Shown: positions 16,832-26,316 of the stretch, piece by piece | How the letters are laid out: every line of letters begins with the position of its first letter | How positions within the stretch are numbered: the stretch's first letter is position 1 | NCBI RefSeq assembly: GCF_015670405.1 | Contig: NZ_JADPBQ010000010.1 | Span: forward strand, 1-64,000 | Origin: Clostridium sp. 1001271B_151109_B4 | Lineage (GTDB): Bacteria > Bacillota > Clostridia > Clostridiales > Clostridiaceae | DNA length: 64,000 nt | Direction: 5' to 3' | Position numbers and translations under genes: made by a program | Notes under the pieces: generated by a model | The model's database searches: none | The model's input: only the letters and a program-made list of their open reading frames with translations | What the model was told of the DNA's origin: nothing

Positions 16832-18127
16832 TTATAAACTAAAGAATTCTGTAAATGCCTTAACAGTATAATAGTTATCCTTAACACTTGCTAACTCTCT
16901 TATTGAGTGCATTCCAAGTACCGGTGCTCCCATATCAATTACAGGAATAGTTAAGTTTGCAGCTGTTACAGGCCCTATTGTAGTTCCACCTCTAACATCT
17001 GATCTATTAACAAACTTTTGGAATGGAACTCCTGCAGCTTCACAAACACTCGCAAATACAGCTCCATTAAAACTATCAGTACTATAGCTTCCTGATGCAG
17101 CTATTTTTAATACTGGTCCACCCTCAAGAACTGGTCTATTTGTAGGATCATGTTTATCCCCTAAGTTAGGATGAACAGCATGTGCTAAATCTGCAGATAT
17201 CATTATAGATTTAGCTAAAGTTCTATAGTATCCTTCTCTGTCTTTTCCTAATCCAAGTGTAATTCTTTCTAATATATTATTTAATAATGTAGAATCAGCA
17301 CCTTCAGCTGTTAAACTTCCTATTTCTTCATTATCTATGCAAATCATAACCTTAGTTGCAGCATTTTCTCTGCTATTAATTAATGCCTTAACTCCAGCAA
17401 ATACCATCCATAAATCATCAAATCTTCCTGAAGAGATAAGTTCTTCATTCATTCCTATTAATGATCCTTTTTCATATTCATATAATCCAAGTTCAAAGTT
17501 TAGTATATCCTCTTTATTAACTTGTAGTTCATTAGCAAGAATATTCATTAAGTAATCTTCTTTTTCTAATTTATCATTTATAAGTCCTAATAAAGGTAAA
17601 GTATCAACTTGCTTATTGATTTTATATCCTTCATTAACCTCTCTATTCATGTGAATTGCTAAGCTTGGAATTATTAATAATGGCTTATTAATGTTAACTA
17701 GTCTTATTTCTGGCTTTAATGGAGAAGCTCCCTTTAATGCCACCTTACCAGCTATTCCTAAAGGTCTATCATACCAAGTATGAAGTATTGGTCCTCCATA
17801 AACTTCAGTATTTAACTTAACATATTTACCTTCACTAATCATTTGTGGATTTGGTTTTATTCTAAATCCTGGTACATCTGTATGTGCTCCAATAAGTCTT
17901 AATCCAGTTTCTTCTATATCTCCAGTACCTACTTCAAAAGCAATTAATGCTGAATCATTTTTTACAACATAATATTTACCTTTTGGTTGTAAGTTCCATT
18001 TATCTTCTTCTTTTATTTCTACAAATCCATTTGTATCTAATATTTTTTGAGTAGCCTTAACTCCATGACAAGCACTTGGGCTATCATATAAGAAGTCTAT
18101 TAATTCTAATGCTAGATTCTTTTCCAT
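16832..18127 (-). CDS. M18-family aminopeptidase
   Basis: A cytoplasmic zinc aminopeptidase of the M18 (aspartyl/lysyl aminopeptidase I) family, 431 residues. Metal-site motifs are visible: GAHTDVPGFR (first histidine and aspartate), CIDNEEIGS (the catalytic glutamate pair) and ADLAHAVHPNLGDKHDP. There is no signal peptide. Two starts are possible: ATG 18131-18133 is only 3 nt from AAAGGAG, and ATG 18125-18127 is 9 nt from it, so I use the latter. It is a monocistronic unit between the prepilin and a palindrome-rich spacer, with a likely housekeeping role in peptide turnover. Confidence 0.92.
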   Translation of the reverse strand: MEKNLALELIDFLYDSPSACHGVKATQKILDTNGFVEIKEEDKWNLQPKGKYYVVKNDSALIAFEVGTGDIEETGLRLIGAHTDVPGFRIKPNPQMISEGKYVKLNTEVYGGPILHTWYDRPLGIAGKVALKGASPLKPEIRLVNINKPLLIIPSLAIHMNREVNEGYKINKQVDTLPLLGLINDKLEKEDYLMNILANELQVNKEDILNFELGLYEYEKGSLIGMNEELISSGRFDDLWMVFAGVKALINSRENAATKVMICIDNEEIGSLTAEGADSTLLNNILERITLGLGKDREGYYRTLAKSIMISADLAHAVHPNLGDKHDPTNRPVLEGGPVLKIAASGSYSTDSFNGAVFASVCEAAGVPFQKFVNRSDVRGGTTIGPVTAANLTIPVIDMGAPVLGMHSIRELASVKDNYYTVKAFTEFFSL

Positions 18128-18373
18128 AGTCATTTGCTCCTTTACTTGTTGTATATGTTTTACTATACTTCATTTGCTATTTTTTCTCAACTCATTTAAC
18201 TTAATATGAATCCTTTATTTAAAGAAAATTAATAACTCACTTTCATATATAAATCCATTTAACTAGATTAAAATTTTAAAATTTACTTAAAAGTAAACCA
18301 CTATTTACTCACGTTAATTATAGTAATTTTATTGATTAAATTGATATTTGTATGTTCATTTAATATTACTCTG

Positions 18374-18421
18374 CTTCTGTTATACCAAAATGTTGTTAAC
18401 AACATTTTGATATAACAGAAG
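18374..18421. repeat. Palindromic repeat, copy C
   Basis: A 48-bp palindrome with the same core as copies A and B around GTTAAC. One arm has a single change (TATACC opposite GATATA) and so one mismatch. The flanks CT/AG still pair and can be extended by a wobble pair. No transposase-like gene is adjacent. Apart from this and the half copies, 18134-18821 shows no gene. Confidence 0.85.
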
Positions 18422-18525
18422 TATATATTAATATTTTTAGTAATCTAAGATCCTATAATAAATTTTAAATATGCTAATTTATAATAATATTATTATTTTT
18501 CTATAACCAATTTACATACTTTTTA

Positions 18526-18587
18526 CAACAATATTTTGGTATAACAAATCTTCATGCCTTTACCAACAACATTTTGATATAACAGTC
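18526..18587. repeat. Two half copies of the palindrome
   Basis: CAACAATATTTTGGTATAAC (18526-18545) and AACAACATTTTGATATAACA (18565-18584) each match the right arm of the palindrome, in the same direction, without a left arm. The second continues GTCCTC, like the flank of copy A. They look like decayed or partial insertions beside copy C. Confidence 0.7.
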
Positions 18588-18821
18588 CTCTATAGTACTA
18601 TTTAATACTTTAATAAGGTAATCTTAATTCATAACTACCACTGATTGTCATCCTTCCAACATGTAATTTATTCCCCTCTAAACTTGTAATTATCCATAGT
18701 TGACTTTTATATTATATTAAATTAGCATAATATAATAAGGCGTATAAATGGAAATAATATGTTTTATAAAAATAAATATTTTATTATATAAATTTATAAA
18801 AATAACTATGGGAGGATTCTT

Positions 18822-19997
18822 ATGTTATCAAATTTTTTAGTAAAAAGATTTGTTAAAAATTCTGAAAATGTATCAGATGTTAAAGTTAGAGAATCTTACG
18901 CTAATCTTGCTGGTATTATTGGAATACTAACCAACTCACTTCTTTTTTTAATTAAGTTATCTGTTGGTTTACTTTCTAACTCAGTTTCAATTTTAGCTGA
19001 TGCATTTAATAACTTATCAGATGCAGCTTCTTCAATAATAACTATTGTAGGCTTTAAAATGGCAAATAAACCTGCAGATGCTGAGCATCCATTTGGCCAT
19101 GGTCGTATCGAATATATAACTGCAATGATAGTTTCATTTATGGTTATGCTTGTAGGATTACAATTTGTAAAGAGCTCATTTCAAAAGATAATTAACCCTA
19201 CTCCAGTAACCTTTGAAATGATACCATTTTTATTATTACTTATTTCAATTGGCTTTAAGTTCTGGCTATCTAAATTTAATAAATCTATAGGTAACAAAAT
19301 AAATTCATCAACTTTAAAAGCAACTGCAACTGATGCTATGGGTGATGTTTTTACTTCAAGTACTGTTGTTATTTCTTTTTTAATATCAAAGTTTACAACA
19401 CTTCCTATTGATGGATATATAGGTATAATTGTTGCTTTAGCTATAGTTTATTCAGGATTTTCGCTTATTAAAGAAACACTTAGTCCACTTTTAGGTGAAC
19501 CACCAGATCCTGCTTTAGTAAGTAATATTACAGATATGGTTATGTCTTATGATAATATTACTGGAATCCATGATTTAATTGTTCATAATTATGGTCCTGG
19601 AAGAATTATGGCTTCAATTCATGCTGAAATTCCTAGTAATATTGATATTATGGAAATTCATCATATTATTGATACTGCTGAAAGAGAAATTTCTAAAAAG
19701 CTTAATATTTATTTAGTAATGCATATGGATCCTATTTGTGTTGATACTGAAGAAATAATTGAAGCTAGAGAAATGATTGAAAAAATACTTCACAAGTATG
19801 ATGAAGTAAAGTCTTTTCATGATTTTAGGGTTGTAGGTGATCATGATAAAAAGAATCTTGTATTTGATATAGAAGTATGTCCAACAAAACTTACTCATTC
19901 AGAAGATCATACTAAATTATTATCTAAAATAGAAGCTGATGTTAAAGCTGAATCTCCTGAATATCGTTGCGTTATTACTATTGATTTAGCCCTATAA
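18822..19997 (+). CDS. Cation diffusion facilitator family transporter
   Basis: A CDF-family divalent-metal/proton antiporter of 391 residues in the cytoplasmic membrane. Metal-site residues are present in helix 2 (ADAFNNLSDAASS) and helix 5 (ATATDAMGDVFTSS), and the signature HPFGHGRIEYI follows helix 2. The C-terminal cytoplasmic ferredoxin-like domain (about 210-290) contains HDLIVHNYGPG. About 100 further residues form a second domain rich in His and acidic residues. GGGAGGATTCTT precedes the ATG. Zn, Mn or Fe export is expected; the metal cannot be told from sequence alone. Confidence 0.92.
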   Translation: MLSNFLVKRFVKNSENVSDVKVRESYANLAGIIGILTNSLLFLIKLSVGLLSNSVSILADAFNNLSDAASSIITIVGFKMANKPADAEHPFGHGRIEYITAMIVSFMVMLVGLQFVKSSFQKIINPTPVTFEMIPFLLLLISIGFKFWLSKFNKSIGNKINSSTLKATATDAMGDVFTSSTVVISFLISKFTTLPIDGYIGIIVALAIVYSGFSLIKETLSPLLGEPPDPALVSNITDMVMSYDNITGIHDLIVHNYGPGRIMASIHAEIPSNIDIMEIHHIIDTAEREISKKLNIYLVMHMDPICVDTEEIIEAREMIEKILHKYDEVKSFHDFRVVGDHDKKNLVFDIEVCPTKLTHSEDHTKLLSKIEADVKAESPEYRCVITIDLAL

Positions 19998-20255
19998 CAT
20001 GATAACTTGATATATAATTTGTATTTTTTGTATTTTATCACAATATAAAATCCTGTTATCGCATGTTATAATTTAATTATCTTTTGATGTTAGTTAAAAT
20101 TTTTATTCATATACTGTTTGTAGTTATTTAATTACGACAGTCCCATTTTTGCTTATAATAAGAATGTACTAAAATACGATTTCGTTACATATACTTCATA
20201 TAAGCATAAATTATTATAATTTACTCATATTGATTAAATTATAAATTCCTCAAAA

Positions 20256-20301
20256 ATAGACGGAGAAATCTATTATTAGATTTCTCCGTTTATTTTTTAT
20301 T
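20256..20301 (+). terminator. Strong bidirectional terminator hairpin
   Basis: AGACGGAGAAATCT and AGATTTCTCCGTTT form a near-perfect stem followed by ATTTTTTATT. It lies about 260 bp after the CDF stop. Between 19998 and 20742 I see no gene. Confidence 0.7.
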
Positions 20302-20418
20302 TTTAAATGATAATACTTTAAAATTATATTACGAATTTAATACAAAATCATATATAATAAAACTCATATTCCAATTATATTAAATTTATAAGATCAAGTA
20401 AATTTTATTAAGAAGTTG

Positions 20419-20455
20419 AATCCTACTTTAAAACATAAAAAGTAGGATTAATTTT
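20419..20455 (+). terminator. Second hairpin in the CDF / Sel1 spacer
   Basis: AATCCTACTTT pairs with AAAGTAGGATT and is followed by AATTTTT. Having two terminators in the same spacer suggests a short transcript between them, or redundancy. Confidence 0.5.
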
Positions 20456-20465
20456 TACGTTATTT

Positions 20466-20551
20466 ATCGCAATTTTCATCTCTATTCTAATTTTTATCGC
20501 CATTCTAATTTTTATCCCTATTATAATTTTTTATCTCTAATATTGCATTTT
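20466..20551. repeat. Degenerate 18-bp tandem repeat, about four units
   Basis: Units at 20478, 20496, 20514 and 20533 follow the pattern ATCnCTATTCTAATTTTT, with decay toward the end and a partial unit before. This is a small AT-rich minisatellite in non-coding DNA. Confidence 0.6.
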
Positions 20552-20671
20552 ATCTATTTATATATTATTTTTTGTATTTTTATCCAATTTATTAATTGAC
20601 TAAATATTGATATAATCAATATGTAAAGCATTTAATTTTTTGGCTCTTATTTCTCTGAGCTATAGATATAT

Positions 20672-20708
20672 AAATGGAGAAGTCTAAAGCTGTCCTTCTC
20701 CATTTATT
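20672..20708 (-). terminator. Hairpin after the Sel1-repeat gene
   Basis: AATGGAGAAG and CTTCTCCATT pair around a 12-nt loop. The following T-run on the minus strand is weak, so termination is likely but not certain. Confidence 0.5.
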
Positions 20709-20742
20709 ATTCTTAGCTAATAATCAATTTATAGTTATACTC

Positions 20743-23316
20743 TTAACTTTTCAAATTATAATATAATTTATCTTCAACTAATTGATGATATAACATCTCA
20801 TCTTCTGGTTTTCTTTCTGAATACCATTTAATTAAGTCATTGATAACATCATATATTCCACTATTAATTAGTTTACTTAACTTTTTAAGAACCATTAATT
20901 CTTCTATTGTTACTATCTTACTCTCTTCATATTCCTTAAGCTTTTCCTTTAAAAATACATACTCACACTTACTAACTCCTAAAGCTTCCCCCTGCATTGC
21001 AATATTGAAAGATTCTTCATACTTCGGATTCTTATATAAATCATTTTTATATAAATAAAATGCTAGCTGTCCATAGCATTCTAGATTTCCAAGCTCTATT
21101 CCCTCCTGATATAAATTTATTATTTCATCACTACTCATTTCAATTAAATTATTCTCTGCTAAATAACCTCTAATAAAGTTTGCAACACCTTTATCTATTT
21201 CTTCGATTTCATTTATTAATTCATACCCTTTTTCCTTGTTTTCTTCAACGCCTATTCCTTTAAAGCAGTAATATGCAAGTCTTTCTTTACCCTTTAAAGC
21301 ATCTAAATCAATTAATTTAAATACATAGTAAATTGCTTTAATATCACTTCTTCTACCACCTATTCCTTTTTCATATATTTGTATAAGATTTTCAATTCCT
21401 TCAATTCCATTTTTATTAGCAGCCTTTTCATACCATTTAATAGCTAAATCTATATTTCTTGATAAAAATATTCCTCTCTTATACCAATCTCCAAGCTTAA
21501 TCATTGCCTTAATACAACTTCTCTCTGCTGCAATATTATAATAACTATAGGCTTTCTCATAATCCTGTGGTACCCCTATCCCTTTTTCATATATATAACC
21601 TAACTTAAAGATTGATTCCTTAAGATCATTTTCTACTCCAAAATTAATATATTTAACTATTTCTGATTTATTTACTTTTTTACCTTCATTCACCTCATTA
21701 ATCATAATTGACGCTAAATAATCTGCAGCATATGGTGAATTTAATTCATATGCTTCCTTTAATAACTTCTTAACTATATCAGTGGTTTTATCTCCAAATT
21801 TATTTAATCTTAAGTATGCAACTGCAAGTACGTACATAGCATGTGGCTCTTTTTTAGCAGCGGCAATACTAACATATTCTATTGCTCTTTCTAAATCCTT
21901 CTCAACACCTTCACCATTGTAATACATTATTCCAAGCCTTTGAGTACACTTTAAATTTCCCTCTTCATGACCTTCTTCATATGCACTAATAGCTTGATTA
22001 ATTAATCCCTGTTCTTCATATAACTTACCAATTTTAAAATAAATACTTTTATCTCCAAATTCTATAGCTTTGTTATAAAGTTCTATAGCAGTATAAACAT
22101 CTTTTTTAACATATAATCCCTTTAAATACATCTCTGCCAATGATTCTATACAATTAGTATCTAACGCTAGATATCCTTTAGATAAATAATAAAATGCTTT
22201 CTTATAATCTGCCTCTAGGTATATCCCCTCTAAATATGATCTTCCAACAATATAATATGCATCTTCATAGTCATTTTCAGCAGCTCTTTCTACCCAATAA
22301 TAAGCACTTACTAAATTTTCTTCACAGCCCTCACCATTCTTATACATTAAAGATAATGCATATTGTGATGCAGGGAAATTATTTTCAGCAGCTTTTTTAT
22401 GCCACTTAAATGCACTATCTACATCTTTATCTACACCAAGTCCATTATAATAACATCTTCCAAGCTGATAATATGCAGCGGCATAATCATTTTCAGCACT
22501 TTTTTGGAACCAAATAAAAGCCTTATAATAATCTTTTGGTACTCCATTACCTTCAGAATATAATACACCTATAGAATATTGTGCAAAGGCATTACCCTTA
22601 CTAGCTGCTTTATAATACCATTGATATGCCATTTCGTAATTCCTAGCTATTCCAATTCCTCTATCATAAAATAATCCTAAATAACTTTCAGCATACTCAT
22701 CATTCATTTTTGCTGCATCAAGAAAATACTTATATGCAGTTTTATAATCTCTCTTTACTCCCCTTCCAAAGTAGTATTTTTCCCCAGCCTCAACTAACTC
22801 CTGAGAAGCTTCTTCTGCTTCTGTTTTATCTAAAATATTACTTCCTATTTTTTTCTTATTTTCTAAAGCAGTCTTGTCCTTTTCTAGATATTTCTTAAAT
22901 ATTTCTTTTTCTGATTCAAATAAATCACTTATAAATAAAGAATAATTCTCGTTACCATAATTAATTACAAACCAGACAAGCACTTCATATAACAGTTTCA
23001 TTTCAAGAATCTCTTGATCATTTTCATAATCGTGCTTATTACTTTTAACCTTTTTACTCCACAATATTATTTTTTCTAATATTTCATCAGGAATAACATC
23101 TATTTCTTTTAATATATCTAACCTTTTTAGCCACCCTATATTTTCATCATATAATATATTATTTTGTTTACATATATAATAAATAATATCATCAATTACA
23201 GCATCCACATCTTTATTTATCATCTCTGGACTAGTTTGTCCTTTTAATTCATTTAAATCTTCATATATATCTCTAAACTCCAACTTTAGAAAATCATAAC
23301 TAAAGATTTTGTCCAT
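20743..23316 (-). CDS. Large Sel1-like repeat (TPR-family) protein
   Basis: An 857-residue soluble protein. After an N-terminal helical domain (about 1-165) it carries many Sel1-type repeats of about 36 residues, with hallmarks such as GRGVKRDYKTAYKYFLDAAK, EGNGVPKDYYKAFIWF and EGVEKDLERAIEYVSIAA, to about residue 760. Sel1 repeats form a solenoid for protein-protein binding. The N-terminal part (VDAVIDDIIYYICKQNNILY) resembles DUF4145-like helical modules, which is a weak suggestion. There is no signal peptide, so it is cytoplasmic. GGAGGATAT precedes the ATG. No neighbour hints at its partner. A scaffold or signalling adaptor role is inferred from the fold only. Confidence 0.8.
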   Translation of the reverse strand: MDKIFSYDFLKLEFRDIYEDLNELKGQTSPEMINKDVDAVIDDIIYYICKQNNILYDENIGWLKRLDILKEIDVIPDEILEKIILWSKKVKSNKHDYENDQEILEMKLLYEVLVWFVINYGNENYSLFISDLFESEKEIFKKYLEKDKTALENKKKIGSNILDKTEAEEASQELVEAGEKYYFGRGVKRDYKTAYKYFLDAAKMNDEYAESYLGLFYDRGIGIARNYEMAYQWYYKAASKGNAFAQYSIGVLYSEGNGVPKDYYKAFIWFQKSAENDYAAAYYQLGRCYYNGLGVDKDVDSAFKWHKKAAENNFPASQYALSLMYKNGEGCEENLVSAYYWVERAAENDYEDAYYIVGRSYLEGIYLEADYKKAFYYLSKGYLALDTNCIESLAEMYLKGLYVKKDVYTAIELYNKAIEFGDKSIYFKIGKLYEEQGLINQAISAYEEGHEEGNLKCTQRLGIMYYNGEGVEKDLERAIEYVSIAAAKKEPHAMYVLAVAYLRLNKFGDKTTDIVKKLLKEAYELNSPYAADYLASIMINEVNEGKKVNKSEIVKYINFGVENDLKESIFKLGYIYEKGIGVPQDYEKAYSYYNIAAERSCIKAMIKLGDWYKRGIFLSRNIDLAIKWYEKAANKNGIEGIENLIQIYEKGIGGRRSDIKAIYYVFKLIDLDALKGKERLAYYCFKGIGVEENKEKGYELINEIEEIDKGVANFIRGYLAENNLIEMSSDEIINLYQEGIELGNLECYGQLAFYLYKNDLYKNPKYEESFNIAMQGEALGVSKCEYVFLKEKLKEYEESKIVTIEELMVLKKLSKLINSGIYDVINDLIKWYSERKPEDEMLYHQLVEDKLYYNLKS

Positions 23317-23394
23317 ATATCCTCCAATGTTATTACTCCTACTAATAGTTTATTATATGGATAATAGGTTTATTAGTAGTATTTTTTAATAAAT

Positions 23395-23458
23395 AAAAAA
23401 ATACTAGCTATATCAAAGAAAAGTTCATTACTGAAAACTTACTTTGATATAGCTAGTT
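23395..23458 (-). terminator. Terminator of the amino acid ABC operon
   Basis: ACTAGCTATATCAAAGTAAG pairs with CTTTGATATAGCTAGT on the minus strand, followed by ATTTTTTT. It starts 8 bp after the ATPase stop. Confidence 0.9.
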
Positions 23459-23466
23459 TAATTAAA

Positions 23467-24189
23467 CTATAATACTTTTGATAAAAAGTCTATTGTTCTT
23501 GAGTTTTTTGGATGTGAGAAAATCTCTTCGGGAGTTCCTTGTTCTACTATATTTCCTGCATCCATAAATAAAATTCTATCTCCAACTTCTCTTGCAAATC
23601 CCATTTCATGAGTAACAACTACCATTGTCATTCCATCCTTTGCAAGATCTTTCATAACACTTAATACCTCACCAACCATTTCTGGGTCTAATGCAGATGT
23701 TGGTTCATCAAATAGCATAACATCTGGTTCCATAGCTAATGCCCTTGCTATTGCTATTCTTTGTTTTTGTCCACCTGAAAGTGATGATGGATAAGCTTTT
23801 GCCTTATCAGTTAGTCCAACTCTTTCTAATAGTTCAAATGCCTTCTTTTCTGCTTCTGACTTACTAATTCCTTTAACTTTAACAGGTGCTATAGTTAAAT
23901 TCTCTAACACAGTCTTATGTGGGAAAAGATTAAATTGTTGGAATACCATTCCCATCTTTTCTCTAATCTTATTTATATCAACCTTTTTATCAGTTATACT
24001 TTTTCCTTCAAATACTATTTCTCCTGATGTAGGTTCTTCTAATAGGTTTAAACATCTTAAAAATGTACTTTTTCCTGATCCTGATGGTCCTATTACAACT
24101 ACAACCTCACCTTTTTTTATATGCTCATCTATTCCCTTTAAAACATCATTTTTTCCAAAACTTTTATGAAGATTATTAACGTGAATCAC
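23467..24189 (-). CDS. Polar amino acid ABC transporter, ATP-binding protein
   Basis: A 240-residue GlnQ/HisP-type ATPase. Walker A is GPSGSGKST (about 33-41), the Q-loop is in [10 protein letters not shown], the signature is LSGGQKQR, Walker B is [12 protein letters not shown], and the switch histidine is in VTHEMGF. It energises uptake through the permease at 24176-24856, with which it overlaps by 14 bp. The binding protein is at 25126. The substrate is probably a polar amino acid such as glutamine, cystine or arginine, and is not determined here. Confidence 0.95.
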   Translation of the reverse strand: MIHVNNLHKSFGKNDVLKGIDEHIKKGEVVVVIGPSGSGKSTFLRCLNLLEEPTSGEIVFEGKSITDKKVDINKIREKMGMVFQQFNLFPHKTVLENLTIAPVKVKGISKSEAEKKAFELLERVGLTDKAKAYPSSLSGGQKQRIAIARALAMEPDVMLFDEPTSALDPEMVGEVLSVMKDLAKDGMTMVVVTHEMGFAREVGDRILFMDAGNIVEQGTPEEIFSHPKNSRTIDFLSKVL

Positions 24190-24856
24190 TTTTTTTCATT
24201 CTCCTTTCTATAAGAGATATAACTCTACCTAATGTGAATGTCATAACGAAGTAGAATCCTGCTGCTACTATGTATGGCTCTAATCCAAGATATGTAGAAC
24301 CTACAACAACCTTTCCTGCAAACATTAATTCATTAACACCAATGATTGAAGCCATTGATGATTCCTTAATTATTGCAACAAATTCATTACCTATAGCAGG
24401 TAAGATATTTTTAACAGCCTGTGGTATTACAATTAACATCATTGCTGTACTCTTTTTCATTCCTAAACTTCTTGCAGCTTCCATCTGCCCCTTGTCCACT
24501 GCTTCTATACCAGCTCTTACTATTTCTGATACATATGCTGCTGAATTTAATGCAATTGCTATAATTGCTGATGCAAATGGACTTAAATCTATTCCAAAAA
24601 ACATCTTAGACCCTGCATACATAATTAGGATTTGTAATAGCATTGGTGTTCCTCTAATTATTTCAATATAAACAACCGCTATTATTTTTAAAGGCTTTAT
24701 CTTCCAAATATGAAAATTTGATGTCTTCATAAAGAATAATAAAGATCCAAATAGCGCTCCAAAGAACACTGTAATTAATGAAATTAATAATGTATATTTA
24801 ACACCTTCAAAATAGTAAGGTAAATAATTCGGCACGAAGCTAAAATCAAAATTCAT
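24176..24856 (-). CDS. Polar amino acid ABC transporter, permease
   Basis: A 226-residue HisM/GlnP-type permease with about five membrane helices. Its EAA loop, where the ATPase docks, reads [20 protein letters not shown] (about 129-148). TPMLLQ in the second part is typical of the family. It follows the binding-protein gene by 270 bp. That spacer has a TAGCAGT/ACTGCTA hairpin (25067-25106) which may protect or separate the first message. It overlaps the ATPase gene by 14 bp. Confidence 0.95.
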   Translation of the reverse strand: MNFDFSFVPNYLPYYFEGVKYTLLISLITVFFGALFGSLLFFMKTSNFHIWKIKPLKIIAVVYIEIIRGTPMLLQILIMYAGSKMFFGIDLSPFASAIIAIALNSAAYVSEIVRAGIEAVDKGQMEAARSLGMKKSTAMMLIVIPQAVKNILPAIGNEFVAIIKESSMASIIGVNELMFAGKVVVGSTYLGLEPYIVAAGFYFVMTFTLGRVISLIERRMKKSDSR

Positions 24857-25125
24857 TTCTTATCCTCCTCAATTTTAAATGTAATCACTTAAGTTACATA
24901 AATATTTATCTTTTTAATATAATAAACTTATTAAATATCTAAAAATATAACTCTTAATTATTTAATACTTACTTTTGCAAATAAATTTTTACCTTTTAAA
25001 ATTTCTGTATTACTATAAACTCTCCATAAAATCTTCATAGTAATATACTAAATAAAATTTACTATTTAGCAGTCTAGAGAATATAGTTATATACTCCAAA
25101 CTGCTATAACTAAATTCTATCCTTA

Positions 25126-25974
25126 TTATTCAGTAACTCCAGCGCTTGCTGCTAACTTATTTGCATTTAATATATACTCGTCCATTTTTCCTGATTCATT
25201 TAATTCATTTATAACTTCATTTATTTTAGCTAATAATTCTGGATTGTTTTTAGCCACACCTACTGCATTACCACCAGATTTATCTTCATAAGTAGGTTCC
25301 CCTACTGATAAATCTGGATTACTGTTAACCGCCATTTCAGCAACTGGTTTTTCCATTATTATTGCATCAACTTTTCCTGATTTTAATTCTAAAATTAAAT
25401 TATTAACATTAGCTAGTAATTGTAAATCAGCATTTGGAATTTCTGATTTTGCTATTTTCTCTTGAGTTGATCCTAATTGAGCCCCAACCTTTGCACCTTC
25501 TAAATCAGCAAATGTTTTATACTTGTCCGCATCTTCAGCTCTTACTAATATTCCATGTTTTGAGTTATAATATATATCCGAAAAATCTACAACTTTAGCT
25601 CTTTCTTCAGTTGGATTCATTCCTGAAATTACAACATCAATTTTCCCTGCTGGTAATGCTGATACTAATGCATCAAAGTCCATCTCTTGAATTACTAATT
25701 CAACTCCTATTGCTTCAGCTATCTCATTAGCAATATCTACATCAAATCCCCCAACAACATCTTTTCCATTTTCATCTATGTAGTGGAATTCATATGGTGC
25801 ATAATCAGCACTCATTCCTACAACTAATTTACCTTTTTCTTGTATTGTTTCTAATAAATCAGTACTATTCTCATCTGATGCTTTGCTGCTTGATGCCCCA
25901 CATCCAACAAAGCCCATAGTCATTACACCTAACATTGCCGCAGCTATTACCTTTTTCATTAATCCTTTTTTCAT
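25126..25974 (-). CDS. Polar amino acid ABC transporter, substrate-binding lipoprotein
   Basis: A 282-residue family 3 solute-binding protein. The signal peptide starts MKKGLMKKVIAAAML and ends in a lipobox (FVGC, Cys25), so it is lipid-anchored on the outer face. The mature part starts with GKLVVGMSADYAPYEFH and has the usual VVGGFDVDIANEIAEAIGVE and DVVISGMNPTEERAKVVDFS blocks of the amino acid-binding cleft. GAGGGGGAT precedes the ATG. It is the promoter-proximal gene of a three-gene uptake operon. The 270-bp gap with a hairpin after it may allow higher expression of this gene than of the permease and ATPase. Confidence 0.95.
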   Translation of the reverse strand: MKKGLMKKVIAAAMLGVMTMGFVGCGASSSKASDENSTDLLETIQEKGKLVVGMSADYAPYEFHYIDENGKDVVGGFDVDIANEIAEAIGVELVIQEMDFDALVSALPAGKIDVVISGMNPTEERAKVVDFSDIYYNSKHGILVRAEDADKYKTFADLEGAKVGAQLGSTQEKIAKSEIPNADLQLLANVNNLILELKSGKVDAIIMEKPVAEMAVNSNPDLSVGEPTYEDKSGGNAVGVAKNNPELLAKINEVINELNESGKMDEYILNANKLAASAGVTE

Positions 25975-26028
25975 ATCTAAATCCCCCTCGGTTTATTCAT
26001 TGTTAATATTATTCTTGTCCTCGGTATA

Positions 26029-26058
26029 ATTATACATCTTAATATTATATTTATGCAA
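26029..26058 (-). promoter_or_regulatory. Promoter of the amino acid ABC operon
   Basis: On the minus strand TTGCAT (26053-26058) is 18 bp from TATAAT (26029-26034), which ends about 55 bp before the binding-protein start. The rest of the spacer to 26316 shows nothing recognisable. Confidence 0.6.
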
Positions 26059-26316
26059 TACTATTTTTGATTTTTTTATGAATTTTTATATTTATGCATA
26101 ATTATTATACTTTTAATGAATATTTACGTATCTTTTTGAATTTTATAATTATTTCATACATTTTTAAAGCAGCTTTTATGCATATATATTTATATTTTTA
26201 TTTTAAAATAGCAATAAATAATATTTAAATTAAATTATTTTATTAAATTTGTCTATTTTTATGTCCATCATGAATAAAATATTATGAATAACTTAATTTT
26301 ATTAGGAGTGAAATTA

